In this document: one piece after another, positions 54,044-62,542 of the stretch | How positions within the stretch are numbered: the first letter of the stretch is position 1 | How the letters are laid out: each line of letters begins with the position of its first letter | Source: Sporobacter termitidis DSM 10068 | GTDB taxonomy: Bacteria > Bacillota > Clostridia > Oscillospirales > Oscillospiraceae | Assembly (NCBI RefSeq): GCF_900130065.1 | Contig: NZ_FQXV01000005.1 | Location: 202,574-266,573, forward strand | Direction of reading: 5' to 3' | Length of the DNA: 64,000 bases | Program-made: the position numbers and the translations under genes | Notes under the pieces: model-generated | Told to the model about the DNA's origin: nothing | The model's database searches: none | The model's input: the letters and a program-made list of their open reading frames with translations, nothing else

Positions 54044-54770
54044 ATATTTCCAGGCTGCTTTTTGATTTCATCAGCAGATAAAAGGCCGCGATCGTCATCA
54101 TGGTGCCGCGCACAGCGTAAATAATAACCGTTTCTTTGCCTGACGCCAGCATTTGATATGTAAAAAAATCAAAAAGGCAATGGAAGATCATGAGCGGAAT
54201 GATATTTTTAGTCATCAGCGCAATTTCCGCGGCAACCCATCCGAACAAAAAAGCATTGAGTATCGAAAGCAGCACCATAACAGGATTGCTTTCCACAAAC
54301 GCCCCCGAAGCATGACCGCCGCCGAAAATAAGCGCGGACAGGAAAACCGCCCCAAGCGCGCTGAAATTTCTGCGGAGAAGCCTTAGAATAATACCGCGAA
54401 AATACAATTCTTCCGCTATGCCCACCCCAAGAGTAAACAAAAGCGTTGCCATAATGTAGCCGGCGTTGGATAAGTTAACGCCGGCTATCATCATGGGCGC
54501 CAATATCGCCATCAGCGGGATATAAAACAGGCATTTTTTTACGCCTTTTTTATCGATCCCCGCCAGCCATATTTCTCTCGGAGAAATCCTCTTAATTTTG
54601 CAGTATATGAAAGGGACCACCGCAGAAATATACATAAATGCCGCCTGGATAAGTCTCGACGTGACCGCATCCGCCTTGCCCGCGACAACAATGACGCCGG
54701 AAACAACGGGAAAGGCAATGACGACAAGCGCCCATATCAGCGAAAAAATAATTGCTTTGGTTTTCTGCAT
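54009..54770 (-). CDS. CPBP-family intramembrane metalloprotease
   Basis: A 253-residue membrane protein with the three CPBP/ABI motifs: GIAEELYFRGIIL (Glu-Glu and Arg), IFGGGHASGAF (His) and MIFHCLFDFFTY (His/Asp). About seven hydrophobic segments. Related bacterial proteins act in bacteriocin immunity or membrane proteolysis; the target is unknown. Start: ATG 54770, six bases after GAGG, rather than ATG 54782, which precedes that site. It is AT-richer than the surrounding genes. Confidence 0.85.
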   Translation of the reverse strand: MQKTKAIIFSLIWALVVIAFPVVSGVIVVAGKADAVTSRLIQAAFMYISAVVPFIYCKIKRISPREIWLAGIDKKGVKKCLFYIPLMAILAPMMIAGVNLSNAGYIMATLLFTLGVGIAEELYFRGIILRLLRRNFSALGAVFLSALIFGGGHASGAFVESNPVMVLLSILNAFLFGWVAAEIALMTKNIIPLMIFHCLFDFFTYQMLASGKETVIIYAVRGTMMTIAAFYLLMKSKSSLEISTPPQNPPPAP

Positions 54771-54859
54771 ACAAATCCTCATAATTCACACAGCTACGCT
54801 ATCAGCCGCAACATTCATTTTCTCTTGCGTTTTTTCCCGCACGTGGTAAGTATGGTCAC

Positions 54860-54956
54860 CAAAATAATAATAAACGCGGCAGGCGGGGAGTGCTGCAACA
54901 CTCCCCGCCCTGTGCAGGATGCCAAGACATCCGTACAACAACTCCGCTGTACCATA
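54860..54956 (-). ncRNA. Candidate small RNA or structured leader of the CPBP gene
   Basis: Downstream of a good minus-strand promoter the sequence forms GGATGTC-TTG-GCATCC and then a perfect stem GGCGGGGAGTG-TTGCA-CACTCCCCGCC (54879-54909) followed by a T-rich TTTATTATTATTTT. That is a compact transcript of about 100 bases, ended before the CPBP start 90 bases further on. It could be an independent sRNA or an attenuated leader. Confidence 0.35.
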
Positions 54957-54961
54957 CCTGT

Positions 54962-54990
54962 ATTATAAAGCTCCTTCCTCATTTTGACAA
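54962..54990 (-). promoter_or_regulatory. Promoter for the CPBP gene or upstream small RNA
   Basis: On the minus strand TTGTCA (54985-54990), 17 bp, TATAAT (54962-54967). The remaining part of the 401-base gap, 54991-55171, carries the stem AAAAGC.CTGC/CAG.GCTTTT (55033-55060) and a -10-like TATAAT (55129-55134) 43 bases before the next gene. Confidence 0.7.
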
Positions 54991-55171
54991 GACCTTATAA
55001 TCTTGTGCCATAGACGTCGTCCCACATCACCGACAAAAGCCCTGCCGAGCAGAGCTTTTATTTTGTATTGGTCGGTGCGCATCAATTCAACGAATCATTT
55101 ATTTACGCGCTGCCGCCTAAATCTGGTGTATAATGAACGCAGGAATAAAATAGCAACAGGAGGTAACGCCC

Positions 55172-55435
55172 GTGGATTTCAAGCAGCGCGTCGGCACGGT
55201 GACGCTCACGAACACGAAGCAGCATCCGTTCAACGATTCCCGGCAGACAATCGCCCTGGCATCCTCGCTGCAAAATCAGGATTACACCGTTATCACGGAG
55301 GTGCTCGACGCCGCCGGCGACGTGGGAGACGTCGTCGTTTCGGACAGGGCCGTCAACGGCTTCAAGCTTGCCTTTACAGGCTCGGCGCCCCGAGCGGTGG
55401 TCCGGTATCACGTCATGGGAGGTGCTGCCGGATGA
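55172..55435 (+). CDS. Phage-tail-like beta protein, first gene of a lectin-fold cassette
   Basis: An 87-residue protein (MDFKQRVGTVTLTNTKQHPF, SRQTIALASSLQNQDYTVIT, AVNGFKLAFTGSAPRAVVRY). The alternating short strands and the NGFxLxFTG-AxxxxY ending resemble H-type-lectin-like or phage tail-fibre tip domains. Start: GTG 55172 behind AGGAGG. Its stop overlaps the next start (ATGA), so three genes here are translated together. Confidence 0.6.
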   Translation: MDFKQRVGTVTLTNTKQHPFNDSRQTIALASSLQNQDYTVITEVLDAAGDVGDVVVSDRAVNGFKLAFTGSAPRAVVRYHVMGGAAG

Positions 55436-55758
55436 TCGTCCGATATAAAAACGACGGGACCTATGTGCCGTATGCGCTGTCGGGCGGCGTGCTGTCGTTC
55501 AACAACGGCGCGCTGACGGTGGACTTGCCGGCGCAGGCGCGCGACTGGCCTGTCCAACTCGATATCAGCGAGAACCAGGACGGCGCGCTCGTTCTGGGTC
55601 CGGCGCGCCGGTATGTGGCGCAGGTCGGCATCCCCGCGCGGATCACCGCGATCGAAAAGGGCCCGGCGGACGCTTTCGGCTTTCCGCAGCTGAAAAAGGT
55701 TACCGCGCCGACGGACACAGCGCAGGTCGTCCTGACGCTGTGGGCGCTGGAGGTGTAG
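55432..55758 (+). CDS. Unknown beta-rich protein, second gene of the lectin-fold cassette
   Basis: A 108-residue protein beginning MIVRYKNDGTYVPYALSGGV, with short strands, AARRY-type VLGPARRYVAQVGIPARI and ending VVLTLWALEV. No family recognised. Probably a structural or baseplate-like part. It overlaps the first gene by four bases and lies two bases before the third. Confidence 0.6.
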   Translation: MIVRYKNDGTYVPYALSGGVLSFNNGALTVDLPAQARDWPVQLDISENQDGALVLGPARRYVAQVGIPARITAIEKGPADAFGFPQLKKVTAPTDTAQVVLTLWALEV

Positions 55759-55760
55759 CT

Positions 55761-56873
55761 ATGGGACGGTTTGATGAAGCGCGTTTTGCCCTGGAGGCTA
55801 TGAGCGGCGGGAAAAACACACTGCTGATGGACGACATGGGTCTGCCCTCTGTCATGGTGCGCATCCCCTGCTTCCGCTGGTCGGAGGTATATGAGGAGGG
55901 CGAGGATACGGTCTGCTCGGCCTTCATCGTGGACGGCAAGGTGAAGGATTCCATCTACATCAGCAAATACCTGAACGTCGTCGAGCGGGGCCGCGCCTAT
56001 TCGCTGCCGGACCGCGACCCGGCGCACACCATAACGATCGACGACGCCCGGGAGGCCTGCGCCCGAAAGGGCCCCGGCTGGCACCTGATGTCCAACGCCG
56101 AATGGGCCGCCCTCGCCCACTGGTGCCGGAAAAACGGTACCCTTCCACGGGGGAACACGAACGCCGGGCGGGACGTGACCGCCGTCCACGAGCACGGCGT
56201 CCTCGCGCCGCCCTCCGGCATCGGCGCCGGCAAGCATCCCGAGGCGCGCACCCTCACCGGGAGCGGGCCGGACGCCTGGAGCCACGATTGGACCGCCGCC
56301 GGCATCACCGATCTTGTCGGCAACGTGTGGGACATGGTCTCGGGCCTGCGCCTCGTGGACGGCGAAATTCAGATCATTCCCGACAACGACAGCGCCATGA
56401 ACGTGGATGAGAGCGAAAAAAGCCCGCTCTGGCGGGCTGTCGACACAAGCGGCAATCTCGTCGCCCCCGGCAGTCCGAACACCTATAAATACGACGGCGT
56501 CAACCCCGGAAGTCCGGACGATACCGCGCCCTTGGTGCCGGGCGGCGTCCGGCTCGGCACCTCCGTTCGGCAGCCGCAGTACACCGGTCCCCGGACCGAC
56601 GCGGATTACTTTGCCTGGACGATGATGCCGTTCCGGTCCATGGCGGCGGACGTCGCGCCCCATGTCCTTTTAAAGGCGCTGGGGCTCTATCCCCTGTCGG
56701 AGCGGCTTGGCGGGGATAATTTCTTTGTCCGCAATTACGGCGAAAGGCTGCCCCTGCGCGGCGGCTCCTGGCTGGACGGCGCCTCCGCCGGGCTTTGGGA
56801 GCTCTATCTGCGCGATTCCCGCAGCTGGATTTTCCCCGACGTCGGCTTTCGCGCCGCCTACGTCGAGCTATAA
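55761..56873 (+). CDS. C-type-lectin/FGE-fold protein of the DGR-target type
   Basis: A 370-residue protein. Residues 15-95 form an N-terminal domain (LLMDDMGLPSVMVRIPCFRW). From about 95 a formylglycine-enzyme-like CLec fold follows: GWHLMSNAEWAALAHWCRKN, GTLPRGNTNAG, LTGSGPDAWSHDWTAAGI, DLVGNVWDMVSGL. It ends LRGGSWLDGASAGLWELYL, DSRSWIFPDVGFRAA. This pattern is that of variable proteins of diversity-generating retroelements, whose last 30-40 codons are rewritten at template adenines. At usual Asn positions it has D, A, S, Y, R, D, I, F, P, D, nearly all with codons ending in C or T, as expected from AAC/AAT templates. FGE catalytic cysteines are missing, so it is not a sulfatase activator. 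No reverse transcriptase is in the window. Confidence 0.75.
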   Translation: MGRFDEARFALEAMSGGKNTLLMDDMGLPSVMVRIPCFRWSEVYEEGEDTVCSAFIVDGKVKDSIYISKYLNVVERGRAYSLPDRDPAHTITIDDAREACARKGPGWHLMSNAEWAALAHWCRKNGTLPRGNTNAGRDVTAVHEHGVLAPPSGIGAGKHPEARTLTGSGPDAWSHDWTAAGITDLVGNVWDMVSGLRLVDGEIQIIPDNDSAMNVDESEKSPLWRAVDTSGNLVAPGSPNTYKYDGVNPGSPDDTAPLVPGGVRLGTSVRQPQYTGPRTDADYFAWTMMPFRSMAADVAPHVLLKALGLYPLSERLGGDNFFVRNYGERLPLRGGSWLDGASAGLWELYLRDSRSWIFPDVGFRAAYVEL

Positions 56874-57016
56874 CGGCCAACCGCCGATTGACGCAGGCCG
56901 GCCCCGTCTCCTGGCTCAGGGGGCAGTGCTTTATTCACGAATTTTTCATAGTGCGGCCATCGACAGTTCACACTATATCGTCATAATGCTGCCATACTGC
57001 GCTTGGAGTGACCCAT

Positions 57017-59068
57017 ATGAAAGCGCTTGCCGTCCATAAAATCGGACTTCCGTCTTTAAAAGAGCACTGGCACATGTATGCGCTGGCCGCCATCGCCCTG
57101 TTGTCCTTCGGCATGAATTTCCTGCTGATCGGCAAGGTGGGCTATGGCAACGCGTATTACGCCGCGGCGATCCGGAGCATGACGGAGAGCTTTAAAAACT
57201 TCTTCTACGTTTCTTTCGACCCCGCCGGCTTCGTCTCGGTGGACAAACCGCCGCTGGGCTTGTGGGTGCAGGCGCTGTTTACGCTTGTCCTGGGCTATCA
57301 CGGCTGGGCGATGCTCCTGCCGCAGGCGCTGGCGGCCGCCGGCGCCTCGATCATGATGTACGTCCTGACGGCAAAGTATTTCGGCCGCCCCGCCGGGCTC
57401 CTGGCGGCCCTTGTCTTTGCCCTGACGCCCGCCGTCGTGATTGCGGCGCGCAACAACACCATGGATACCCAGCTTGTCCTCGTCCTGCTGGCCGCCGCGT
57501 GGTTTCTCCTTAAATCCATCGACACCGCCAAGTGGCGGTATCTCTTCCTCTGCGCCCTGTTCGTCGGTCTTGGCTTCAACATCAAGATGCTGGAGGCCTA
57601 TATGATCTTGCCGGCCGTGGTGCTGGTCTATCTGGTCTTCGACAGGCACGCATTTATAAAGCGCCTCGCCGCCGGCGCCGCCGGGCTCGTGATCATGCTT
57701 GCCGTCTCCTCCGCCTGGGTTCTGGCCGTGGACCTCACCCCAGCGGACGCGCGCCCTTACGTGGGCAGCTCCTCAGATAACACGGTTTCCCAGCTGATCC
57801 TCGGCCACAACGGCCTGGAGCGGCTCTACGGCTCCGGCGGCGGGACAGGCAGCTTCGGCACCACCCCGAAACGCGCCGCCTCCCGTCCGGCGCAAAACGC
57901 GGCCCGCACCGCAACGGACAGCACCGGCCGTATTTTCGCCGCCGTCAATCCCGACAATCCGCCCGCAAGGGTGAACGGCGCCACCCTGGCCCCCGGCCCC
58001 TGGATGGCGTTTATGGGCCGGGCCCCGCTGACCGGCGCGGTCGGCGGCGGGAACGATATCGGTATGGCAGGACCCTTCCGTCTCTGGTATAATGGTTTAT
58101 TCGGACAGGCCACCTGGCTTTTTGCCCTGGCCCTCTTCTGTATCCTTATCCGGTTCGGCAGCTTCAACCGGAACAGCCTGACGGTACGGAACGCCGCGTT
58201 TATTTTCTGGATCGTCTGGCTTGGGGCAGTATCCGCTTTTTTCAGCTTTGCCAGCTTCTGGCACCGGTATTATCTCTGCATGCTCGCGCCCGGCCTCGCC
58301 GGCCTCGTCGGCATCGGGCTGCCGGAAATGCTCCGCGCGTTCCGGGCAAAAAGAGGCTGGCGGCAGCTTCTCCTGCCGGCGGCGCTCCTGGGCGCCTTTG
58401 TGCCGGAGATTCTTTTCGTCTGGCGCTATGCCGCGCTCAGAACGTGGCTGGCGCCCTTGATGCTCGCCGCGGCCGCCGGCGCACTGGTCCTCATGGCCGT
58501 GTATTATATCCGGCCAAAAAAGCTCATATTATATGTATCCTCCGCCCTGACGCTCCTGGCCCTGCTGGCCGGGCCCTTCTACTGGTCCCTGACCGCCATC
58601 CTTTACGTGGAGCAGAATTCGACGCTGCCCTACGCGGGGCCGGAGCTCCAGGCGGCGCCGAGCCGCGGCATCACACGGAACCAGGAGGTATTGACGACGG
58701 GCGACAGCGGCACCGCCGCCCTTGAGCGGTATCTTGTGGCCCACTACAAAACGGGCAGCTGGCTCGTCGTCTCCCAGCGCGCGGACGACGTGGCGCAGTT
58801 CATCGTGGACACCGGCCTGCCGGCGGTGGCGTACGGCGGGTTTCTGGGCTCGGACAACGCCATGACGCTAAACCGGCTCAAGGAGCTTGTCGCCGGGGGC
58901 AAAATCACATATTTTCTGGTCACCGGCCAGTCCGGCGGCCTGCGCAATGATATTGAAGACTATGTCCGCCAAAACGCGGCGCTCGTCAGCCCCGAGGCGT
59001 ATCTGGGGACGCTCAAACCCGGCGGCGGCAACGGCATCGGCGGCGACGCGCTGTATTTCTTCGGCTGA
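57017..59068 (+). CDS. GT39-family membrane glycosyltransferase (YkcB/ArnT-like)
   Basis: A 683-residue multi-spanning protein. The first extracellular loop after helix 1 contains YYAAAIRSM and FDPAGFVSVDKPPLGLWVQA, the Asp-bearing motif of GT-C glycosyltransferases of the PMT/ArnT type. LTPAVVIAARNNTMDTQL is the next conserved segment. About twelve membrane segments are followed by a periplasmic-side domain (about 540-683) with LVVSQRADDVAQFIVDTGLP. It transfers sugar from a polyprenyl-phosphate donor; acceptor unknown. Start: ATG 57017 eight bases after GGAG. With the GtrA gene 38 bp downstream it forms a lipid-linked-sugar unit. Confidence 0.85.
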   Translation: MKALAVHKIGLPSLKEHWHMYALAAIALLSFGMNFLLIGKVGYGNAYYAAAIRSMTESFKNFFYVSFDPAGFVSVDKPPLGLWVQALFTLVLGYHGWAMLLPQALAAAGASIMMYVLTAKYFGRPAGLLAALVFALTPAVVIAARNNTMDTQLVLVLLAAAWFLLKSIDTAKWRYLFLCALFVGLGFNIKMLEAYMILPAVVLVYLVFDRHAFIKRLAAGAAGLVIMLAVSSAWVLAVDLTPADARPYVGSSSDNTVSQLILGHNGLERLYGSGGGTGSFGTTPKRAASRPAQNAARTATDSTGRIFAAVNPDNPPARVNGATLAPGPWMAFMGRAPLTGAVGGGNDIGMAGPFRLWYNGLFGQATWLFALALFCILIRFGSFNRNSLTVRNAAFIFWIVWLGAVSAFFSFASFWHRYYLCMLAPGLAGLVGIGLPEMLRAFRAKRGWRQLLLPAALLGAFVPEILFVWRYAALRTWLAPLMLAAAAGALVLMAVYYIRPKKLILYVSSALTLLALLAGPFYWSLTAILYVEQNSTLPYAGPELQAAPSRGITRNQEVLTTGDSGTAALERYLVAHYKTGSWLVVSQRADDVAQFIVDTGLPAVAYGGFLGSDNAMTLNRLKELVAGGKITYFLVTGQSGGLRNDIEDYVRQNAALVSPEAYLGTLKPGGGNGIGGDALYFFG

Positions 59069-59106
59069 ATAATTCGTCTTTGCGGGCGGAGCAACAGGAG
59101 ACCATT

Positions 59107-59583
59107 ATGCTGCATTTCATCAGGTCCATCAGCAAAAAAGACATCCGGCAATTTCTGAGCTACATCATCGTCGGCGGCGCGGCCACCCTTGTGGAGTGGG
59201 GGCTCTTCTGGTGCTTCGTCTATCCCCTGAAGTGGAACCAGAACATCGCCCTCATCGTTGCGTACGCGATATCGACGATGGCCAACATGCTGCTGGGCAG
59301 GCTTATCACCTTTCGGCACGCGCGCGTCGTGGGCGGCGGCAGCTCCCGCGCCCTGAACGCCGCCAAGGAGACGGCCCTGATCTACCTTGTCAGCGCCGTG
59401 GGCTGCGGCCTGAACCTGCTCTTCCTCAATCTCTTCACAGAGGTGTTCAACATGAACTCCATGATGGCCAAGGTGCTTGTCACCGGCATGATGCTGATCG
59501 TGAATTTTCTGGCCAGGAAGCTCGGCATCTACCGTGAGAGCTTCAAGCCGGCGCCCGGCGCCGGAGCGGACCAGGAGCACTAA
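59107..59583 (+). CDS. GtrA-family membrane protein
   Basis: A 158-residue protein with four hydrophobic helices (FLSYIIVGGAATLVEWGLFW, AYAISTMANMLLGRLITF). GtrA proteins are thought to flip or supply polyprenyl-phosphate sugars, which fits the GT39 enzyme just upstream. Start: ATG 59107 six bases after AGGAG, not the in-frame ATG-less extension to 59080. Confidence 0.85.
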   Translation: MLHFIRSISKKDIRQFLSYIIVGGAATLVEWGLFWCFVYPLKWNQNIALIVAYAISTMANMLLGRLITFRHARVVGGGSSRALNAAKETALIYLVSAVGCGLNLLFLNLFTEVFNMNSMMAKVLVTGMMLIVNFLARKLGIYRESFKPAPGAGADQEH

Positions 59584-59607
59584 CGGCATTCATCTGATAA
59601 AGGCAGC

Positions 59608-59654
59608 ATAAAGCGGTACTGCGCGCCGGCAATCGGCGCGCAGTACCGCTTTAT
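59608..59654. terminator. Bidirectional terminator
   Basis: ATAAAGCGGTACTGCGCGCC (59608-59627) and its exact inverted copy (59635-59654), a 20-pair stem between GtrA (+) and the binding lipoprotein (-). Confidence 0.9.
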
Positions 59655-59674
59655 ATGGATAAAAAAGGAGGACG

Positions 59675-60877
59675 TTAATCAGGGTAGGGCAGCGGAGCCC
59701 CGGCCAGCTGCGCGTATTTGTTGAAGTACTCTTTGTAGGTGTCCTTCGTCACCATGGTAGTCTCCGCGTTGTAGAACGTGTATTGATCGCCGGGGGTTCT
59801 CATATCGGGCCACAGGCTCTCAGGCGTCGCCTTGCCGTCCATCAGGGCAATGAGGGCGCTGATGCAGGGCGCCGCATAGAGGTAGTTGGAAATTGCCAGG
59901 CACGATTTCCAGGGACCGTCATAGCTTGTGTCCCATTCGGAGGTCAGGATATCGCTGCCGACATCGGTGATCAGCACCCTCTTGTCGATGCCCATGGTTT
60001 CGGCGGCGCGGGCAACGCCCTGCGCGTACATTTCCACGCAGTTGGCGGAGAACCAGTACTTGACCTCCGGATGCGCCGAGAATGTGGCGGAAGCCATATT
60101 AAAGGCGGTATCCTGCGAAAAATCGGAAATCATATCCAGCTCGAAGACGCCGGCGTTCTTGGGTAAAAGCTCATTGAACTTGGCTTCGGCGGCGGTAAAG
60201 CGGTCTTTCAGGTCCGAGTTGGAGGAGGCGTTCGTATCCAGGAGCGCGATCTGCGTGGGATCGATATCGCCCCAGTATGTCTTATAGTTATCATAGAGCC
60301 ACTGGACCGTTTTCGCCGAGGCGAGCTTTGAGTCGTTGCCGACAGCGGGCATGACCTCGCTGCCCGTAGTTTTATCTCTCACGGAGTTGCAGAAGCCGAC
60401 GTACGGAATATTCGTCTCATCCAGGACTTCTTTTATACGTACGGACGTATCCGCGTCAACAACGACAATGAACCCGTCGGCTTTGCCCTGGTCCGCGAAG
60501 GTCTGGATATTCTCGACAAATTTATCCATGTCGCCTTCCGTCGTCGACGTTGTCAACTTGTTATAGTTGAGCTGTGATGAGTATATGTTAAAGCATTCCT
60601 CCATCTTCTGGAACAGCAGGAGTGTGAACGGATACATATAGACAATGTTGTAGGTCTTTCTGGAAGCAGGGTCAACGCCGTCGGAGAACAGCCCCAGCAC
60701 GTCGGCGTTCTTCGAAAGATCGGGGTATTCCGCCGAGGGAGAGGCCGAGGCTCCGGCAGTGTCGGAGGGCGACGGGGCCGCCGAGCCGGAGGGAGAGGAA
60801 CCGGTGTCCTTTGTGGCGCATGCAAAGAGCGAAACGGTCATGAGCAATGCGAGAAATACCGCAATTACCTTTTTCAT
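59675..60877 (-). CDS. Sugar-type substrate-binding lipoprotein, in operon with a UroD-like gene
   Basis: A 400-residue lipoprotein: MKKVIAVFLALLMTVSLFAC with lipobox Cys 20, a Ser/Pro/Gly linker to about 50, then a type I periplasmic-binding fold (YNIVYMYPFTLLLFQKMEEC, KADGFIVVVDADTSVRIKEV, VKYWFSANCVEMYAQGVARA). Paralogue of the protein at 47474-48745. No ABC transporter membrane or ATPase gene is adjacent. It lies 27 bp downstream of a UroD-like methyltransferase on the same strand, so the two are probably co-transcribed; the lipoprotein may capture the methyl donor or its degradation product. Start ATG 60877 after AAGGAGG. Confidence 0.85.
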   Translation of the reverse strand: MKKVIAVFLALLMTVSLFACATKDTGSSPSGSAAPSPSDTAGASASPSAEYPDLSKNADVLGLFSDGVDPASRKTYNIVYMYPFTLLLFQKMEECFNIYSSQLNYNKLTTSTTEGDMDKFVENIQTFADQGKADGFIVVVDADTSVRIKEVLDETNIPYVGFCNSVRDKTTGSEVMPAVGNDSKLASAKTVQWLYDNYKTYWGDIDPTQIALLDTNASSNSDLKDRFTAAEAKFNELLPKNAGVFELDMISDFSQDTAFNMASATFSAHPEVKYWFSANCVEMYAQGVARAAETMGIDKRVLITDVGSDILTSEWDTSYDGPWKSCLAISNYLYAAPCISALIALMDGKATPESLWPDMRTPGDQYTFYNAETTMVTKDTYKEYFNKYAQLAGAPLPYPD

Positions 60878-60904
60878 AATTTCCTCCTTTTATTTTTAGG
60901 ACGC

Positions 60905-61942
60905 TTACTTTATGTAATAATCTCTGCCATACATGTAGGCCTCTTCGCTCATCCACGCGTTGACCTTTGAGATGGTCGTGTCGTCGTATTTGCCGAGAGC
61001 CATGGCGAAGTAGGCAAAGCCGCCGTCCGGCGCATACTTGTCGATGCAGTCTCTGACCGTCTGCCGGATCTCCTCCTCGTCCACATCTGGCCAGGAGGCG
61101 GGCGGTACCCAATTGTACCCGCCGGCGATGGCGATCTTTCTGCCGTACTTTTTCTTGACGCCGTCCAGATCGTTCATCGTCTGGGCCGGGTCCCATATCT
61201 TCACGCCGAAGTCCAGCATGTCGTCCAGAAAATCCTCGCAGCGGCCGCAGTTGTGGAACTGCAGCGGTATCCCCCTGTCCATGGCCGGCTTTGCCAGGCG
61301 CATATAGACCGGCTTCAGGATGCTCCTGTACAGCTCCGGCGAGATGAACGGGCTGAACGCCGTGGCCGTATCGTCCAAAAGGTACAAAAGGTCCACGTCG
61401 TAATGATCCACCGTCGCCTGCACGATCGGCATATACACGTCCACCATGAAATTCAGCAGCTCCGCAAAGATCTCCGGCTCCTCGTAAATCGCCATCAGCC
61501 CGTTGCTGAAGCCCATAAAGGCGATGATCTGCTGGAACGGCATCAGCCCGATGACGCCCATCGCCGCGGATTTGGCGCGGTCAAGCCCGACGCGCTCGCA
61601 GTCCGCCTTCGCCAGCTTCTCCCAGTCCACGTCCGGCAGCTCCGGTTTTTTGATCACCTCATGCCATTTTGTGATATCGTCCAGGATAAAATTGTTCGGC
61701 TCCGGGATACACGCAAAGTTCGTCTCCTGGTTGGCGATGTACTTGACGCCCCAGATATCGTAGCGGCCGGTGGGCGCCGGCGTGATATGCGTCTCGTCAA
61801 ACAGCGACGGCCCGACGATCTTGCAGGCGACCTCGTCGTTGTAGCCCGGAAAGCCCATGGTGTAGATCGGCACGTATTCCGGCAGCTCTCCCCTGGTCAG
61901 GCGCAGATAGTTCTCCTTTGGTGACAGTTTCGATTTCGGCAC
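60905..61942 (-). CDS. UroD-like corrinoid methyltransferase family protein
   Basis: A 345-residue UroD-superfamily barrel, close paralogue of the protein at 50164: KLSPKENYLRLTRGELPEY, IPLQFHNCGRCEDFLDDML with the putative zinc His-x-Cys-x2-Cys, GVKIWDPAQTMNDLDGV, and the tail YGRDYYIK. First gene of a two-gene unit with the binding lipoprotein. Start: GTG 61942 after GGAGGG. Family knowledge suggests methyl transfer between a methyl-corrinoid protein and a thiol such as coenzyme M or a relative; tetrapyrrole decarboxylation is unlikely because HemE motifs are missing. Confidence 0.82.
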   Translation of the reverse strand: MPKSKLSPKENYLRLTRGELPEYVPIYTMGFPGYNDEVACKIVGPSLFDETHITPAPTGRYDIWGVKYIANQETNFACIPEPNNFILDDITKWHEVIKKPELPDVDWEKLAKADCERVGLDRAKSAAMGVIGLMPFQQIIAFMGFSNGLMAIYEEPEIFAELLNFMVDVYMPIVQATVDHYDVDLLYLLDDTATAFSPFISPELYRSILKPVYMRLAKPAMDRGIPLQFHNCGRCEDFLDDMLDFGVKIWDPAQTMNDLDGVKKKYGRKIAIAGGYNWVPPASWPDVDEEEIRQTVRDCIDKYAPDGGFAYFAMALGKYDDTTISKVNAWMSEEAYMYGRDYYIK

Positions 61943-62002
61943 AGTCTTTTCCCTCCAGATTCACGCTTTTATTTTTTGATGGTTACTTCAAAATATTTCC
62001 AA

Positions 62003-62038
62003 AAATGTGCAGCCGCCCGGCAGATACTGAGCGGCTGC
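62003..62038 (-). terminator. Terminator of the aconitase X operon
   Basis: GCAGCCGC (62009-62016) and GCGGCTGC (62031-62038); on the minus strand the stem is followed by ACATTTTTGG. Confidence 0.65.
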
Positions 62039-62133
62039 TCAACATACAGCCTGACGCCTTGTGCTCTCAGGCGCCTTTGGCGCTCCGCCGGGTCCGGCCG
62101 GGCGAAACCGCTGCCGGAAACCATCCTTGATAG

Positions 62134-62538
62134 CTAATCTTTTTTCGTGATCTCTATATACCCCTCGTCGGCGTTGACGAGCACCGTGTCGCCCGTCTCG
62201 ATAAACGCCATGGGGTCCTGCTCAAAATCCGTCATGCAGGGGACGTGGGCCGACAGGGCGCACAACACGGTAATGGGACTGGCCACCGTGTGTACAAAGG
62301 CTGCCGGCTTCAGCGGGCCGAAGCCGTACATCATAAATCCGCCCGAGCCTCGCGGCGAGGGATAGACGAGGACTTTGCCCGTGTAAGGCACCTTAAACAG
62401 CGGATGGTTCCGCTCCGTGGTGCAGCCCCTGCCAGGACTCACGTTGGCAAAGCCCTGCAGCGGCATCGGCGACACCAGCGCCTCCGCCTCCACGCAGCCA
62501 GGATATTCGCAGCGGCCCTTGATGCGTATCTTTTTCAT
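62134..62538 (-). CDS. Aconitase X swivel-domain (small) subunit
   Basis: A 134-residue DUF126/AcnX small subunit: IKGRCEYPGCVEAEALVSP at the N-terminus, VLVYPSPRGSGGFMMY (the conserved Arg-Gly-Ser loop) and FIETGDTVLVNADEGYIEI. It completes the active site of the large subunit, whose gene lies four bases upstream. AcnX enzymes are dehydratases, for example phosphomevalonate or cis-3-hydroxyproline dehydratase; which reaction applies here is not determinable. Start ATG 62538 after GAGGTAAGG. Confidence 0.85.
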   Translation of the reverse strand: MKKIRIKGRCEYPGCVEAEALVSPMPLQGFANVSPGRGCTTERNHPLFKVPYTGKVLVYPSPRGSGGFMMYGFGPLKPAAFVHTVASPITVLCALSAHVPCMTDFEQDPMAFIETGDTVLVNADEGYIEITKKD

Positions 62539-62542
62539 GCCC

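Noticed and set aside
55003..55435. A longer plus-strand start at 55003 merging the first cassette genes.
   Set aside because: It has no ribosome site and would read through the first small gene in another frame; GTG 55172 and ATG 55432 both have good context.
55761..56873. A functional formylglycine-generating enzyme (sulfatase activator).
   Set aside because: The C-terminal catalytic cysteines of FGE are absent and no sulfatase gene is near; the pattern fits lectin-fold DGR targets better.
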